Under the pieces are notes generated by a model. The model searched no databases, had not been told where the DNA came from, and worked only from the letters and a program-made list of their open reading frames with translations. A DNA stretch of 15,219 bases from an uncultured Anaerobutyricum sp. (GTDB lineage: Bacteria > Bacillota > Clostridia > Lachnospirales > Lachnospiraceae), in the NCBI RefSeq assembly GCF_934307085.1, contig NZ_CAKRCF010000058.1, forward strand, positions 1 through 15,219, in the 5' to 3' direction. Shown here in pieces: positions 14,118 to 15,219 of this stretch (its first letter is position 1; each line of letters begins with the position of its first letter). Position numbers and translations under genes: made by a program.

Positions 14118-14194
14118 AAATTCTGATTAAACAAAATTCGCTGCGCGATGGCTTGCGAAAGCTACGACGCAGCGATTTTGTTTAATCAGAATTT
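14118..14194. terminator. pgcA: long bidirectional hairpin between pgcA and a convergent small gene
   Basis: A stem of about 27 bp (14118-14145 with 14168-14194) broken by one bulged T. At its centre is a second 6-bp stem (GGCTT with AAGCT-type pairing, one G-T) closed by a GCGA GNRA-type tetraloop. It starts two bases after the pgcA stop codon and its far arm contains the stop codon of the convergent membrane-protein gene, so it can end transcripts from both sides. The outer part of the stem is A/T-rich and supplies U tracts in both directions. Confidence 0.8.
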
Positions 14195-14356
14195 TCTCTT
14201 ATATGCCATTCCCAAGCCATACGCTATAAATATAATCACAAATTTTATTACTGTATCTGTGGTCAGAAATGTCCCTGCCTGTATTCGCAAAACACATAAC
14301 ACTATACAGAGTATAACTAGAATTATTGTAAAAATCATATTTAGATATTTTTTCAT
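14186..14356 (-). CDS. small two-segment membrane protein (56 aa)
   Basis: A 57-codon frame starting ATG at 14356 with AAGGAGA about 8 bases upstream and a well-formed promoter (14381-14409). The product begins MKKYLNMIFTIILVILC, giving one hydrophobic helix (about residues 6-24). A short polar stretch (RIQAGTFLTTDT) follows, then a second hydrophobic helix (about 36-50), and it ends in KRKF. This is a hairpin membrane protein with both ends probably cytoplasmic. I do not recognise a family. The stop codon lies inside the arm of the shared hairpin terminator. A frame on the plus strand over the same bases lacks a ribosome site and is not credible. Confidence 0.7.
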   Translation of the reverse strand: MKKYLNMIFTIILVILCIVLCVLRIQAGTFLTTDTVIKFVIIFIAYGLGMAYKRKF

Positions 14357-14380
14357 TAGATTTTCTCCTTATAATTTCAA

Positions 14381-14409
14381 ATCATACTATAACTCTCTAA
14401 ATCTTTCAA
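14381..14409 (-). promoter_or_regulatory. predicted promoter of the 56-aa membrane protein
   Basis: Minus-strand -35 TTGAAA (14404-14409) and -10 TATGAT (14381-14386) with exactly 17 bases between. Transcription would start about 20 bases before the start codon, just ahead of the ribosome site. Confidence 0.6.
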
Positions 14410-14503
14410 CCAACTTACAGAGCTACCAGTAAATAGAACCCCTGTAGTGGAAATATATATAATGCTTCATCCGTCTTATTCAACCCTACAAGTTATCATT
14501 CAG

Positions 14504-14716
14504 TCATAATCCACGCTGTTCCATCGGTTCATATGTCTTTCCAGTTTTATCAAAAAAGCAAATCTTACTTCCTACATATTCCCTTCCTTTTTCACATTCC
14601 TCTGCCACTTCCATATTAGATATCCACGTTGGATAAATACCATAATACCATTCATCAGTATTTTCAAACTTCTCTAAACAAAAATCTTCATATCTATGAA
14701 ATACCTTTACTTCCAT
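14504..14716 (-). CDS. small soluble hypothetical protein (70 aa)
   Basis: Frame of 70 codons from an ATG at 14716 with AAGGAG about 8 bases upstream. No signal peptide or membrane segment. It is acidic and rich in aromatic residues (EWYYGIYPTWISN), with a C-terminal stretch GSKICFFDKTGKTYEP that looks like beta strands joined by a turn. I cannot assign a family. It is short enough that it could be the surviving end of a larger domain. It is the first of two small minus-strand genes; the next (14186-14356) has its own promoter. No clear terminator separates them. Confidence 0.6.
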   Translation of the reverse strand: MEVKVFHRYEDFCLEKFENTDEWYYGIYPTWISNMEVAEECEKGREYVGSKICFFDKTGKTYEPMEQRGL

Positions 14717-14790
14717 AATACTGCTCCTTATCCTTAAAATATAAAACAGTAATTTGTGGAGCCGAACCCGATGCCGCTACTGAGAGGTTT

Positions 14791-14814
14791 GTATTCGGAT
14801 TGCACAAAGAATAC
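14791..14814. repeat. short inverted repeat GTATTC/GAATAC
   Basis: Six-bp arms around 12 bases, next to the giant hairpin that follows proS. The segment between it and the 70-aa gene also carries CCGAACC with a partner GGTTTGTATTCGG. Possibly a remnant of another structured element; no function is assigned. Confidence 0.3.
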
Positions 14815-14815
14815 G

Positions 14816-14972
14816 AAAAAGAAGCACTAAAAATTTATCCCATTTTGTGCCTTTGTGCTGCGGAATTTTGACCATAGAACCTTCGCATTCGTTCCTGCGA
14901 AGGTTCTGTTTTATTGGGCAAAATGGGGTGTTTAGCACAACGAAACAAAATGGAATAAATTTTTAGTGCTTC
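14816..14972 (-). terminator. proS: giant multi-stem hairpin after proS (about 155 nt)
   Basis: Four stems are nested in order. The outer one is 28 bp with a single mismatch (14821-14848 with 14945-14972). Next is TTGTGCT with AGCACAA (14853-14859 with 14934-14940), then ATTTTG with CAAAAT (14865-14870 with 14919-14924). The innermost is a perfect 12-bp hairpin (14876-14887 with 14896-14907). In proS sense the outer stem is followed by TTTTT. It begins about 73 bases after the proS stop codon. Its sequence is unrelated to the other long hairpins here, but the nested design is the same. Confidence 0.8.
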
Positions 14973-15045
14973 TTCTCAATAATTCTTCTATCAATCCACC
15001 ATTCCAACTCTGGCAGCGTCTATTACCAGCTCACCAAATTTCTAT

Positions 15046-15219
15046 CTAGTAAGCCTTTCCGAAGTAAACCTCACATTTTGCTGGTTTTCCACAATGTACG
15101 CATACATCAGAGTGCTTAGCCTGTACAAATGGAATACAACGTGTTGTTGCACCATTCTCATCTTTGATGGCTTCTTCACATTCTTTTTCACCACACCACA
15201 TTGCACGGATGAATCCCTG
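15046..15219 (-). CDS. proS: prolyl-tRNA synthetase, archaeal type, C-terminal end (partial)
   Basis: Only the last 57 residues are in the window; the gene continues beyond the right edge. The segment QGFIRAMWCGEKECEE, a GATTRCIPF stretch, VCVHCGKPAK and the terminal VYFGKAY match the C-terminal zinc-binding domain of type 3 (archaeal/eukaryotic-like) prolyl-tRNA synthetase. In that group the final tyrosine reaches the active site. Cysteines at visible positions 9, 14, 40 and 43 are the likely metal ligands. The enzyme charges tRNA-Pro in the cytoplasm. This form of ProRS occurs in some Firmicutes instead of the usual bacterial form. Confidence 0.9.
   Translation of the reverse strand, partial: QGFIRAMWCGEKECEEAIKDENGATTRCIPFVQAKHSDVCVHCGKPAKCEVYFGKAY

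Noticed and set aside
14148..14432. Plus-strand frame of 94 codons after pgcA
   Set aside because: It starts inside the terminator hairpin with no ribosome site and lies opposite a better-supported minus-strand membrane-protein gene and its promoter.

Overview
The window looks like chromosome of a low-GC Gram-positive gut anaerobe, most likely a Lachnospiraceae member of the Clostridia. The reasons are the AT-rich sequence with strong AGGAGG ribosome sites, the lysine-rich insert in the MsmK/UgpC-type ATPase, the lipoprotein sugar-binding protein, the archaeal-type prolyl-tRNA synthetase, and the general look of the proteins. Genus cannot be fixed from the sequence alone.

Layout. Positions 1-530 hold only very short, possibly decayed reading frames. 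Position 566-616 is a relic copy of part of the next gene. 892-1743 (minus) is a membrane-anchored protein of unknown function. 2153-3325 (minus) is a sugar-importer ATPase with its own promoter and a long, GC-rich, hairpin-bearing leader. Divergent from it, 3821-9528 (plus) is a five-gene alpha-glucan operon: substrate-binding lipoprotein, two permeases, a LacI-family regulator and 4-alpha-glucanotransferase (malQ). 9966-10835 (minus) is class II fructose-bisphosphate aldolase, 11080-11826 (minus) a cytoplasmic parvulin-type prolyl isomerase, and 12433-14115 (plus) a phosphoglucomutase/phosphomannomutase-type mutase. Two small minus-strand genes follow: a 56-residue membrane protein at 14186-14356 and a 70-residue protein at 14504-14716. 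The window ends in the 3' end of proS (minus).

How the genes work together. The binding protein, permeases and separately transcribed ATPase would import maltodextrin-like oligosaccharides. MalQ rearranges them in the cytosol. Glucose-1-phosphate, from a phosphorylase that is not in this window, would pass through the mutase into glycolysis, where the aldolase acts. The LacI-family regulator sits inside the operon, and a LacI/CcpA-like operator lies just downstream of the predicted operon promoter.

The most striking feature is not a gene. Six transcription units end in very long nested hairpins of about 75-155 nt. Three of these (665-880, 1931-2149, 9541-9760) are copies of one repeat family of about 220 bp. 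Their core is nearly identical, while their 19-26 bp outer stems differ between copies by paired, compensating changes. They sit 2-12 nt after stop codons, always in the same orientation relative to the gene. A fourth hairpin (9799-9932) keeps only the internal-loop motifs and the architecture. I do not recognise this family, and it is the best candidate here for something undescribed.
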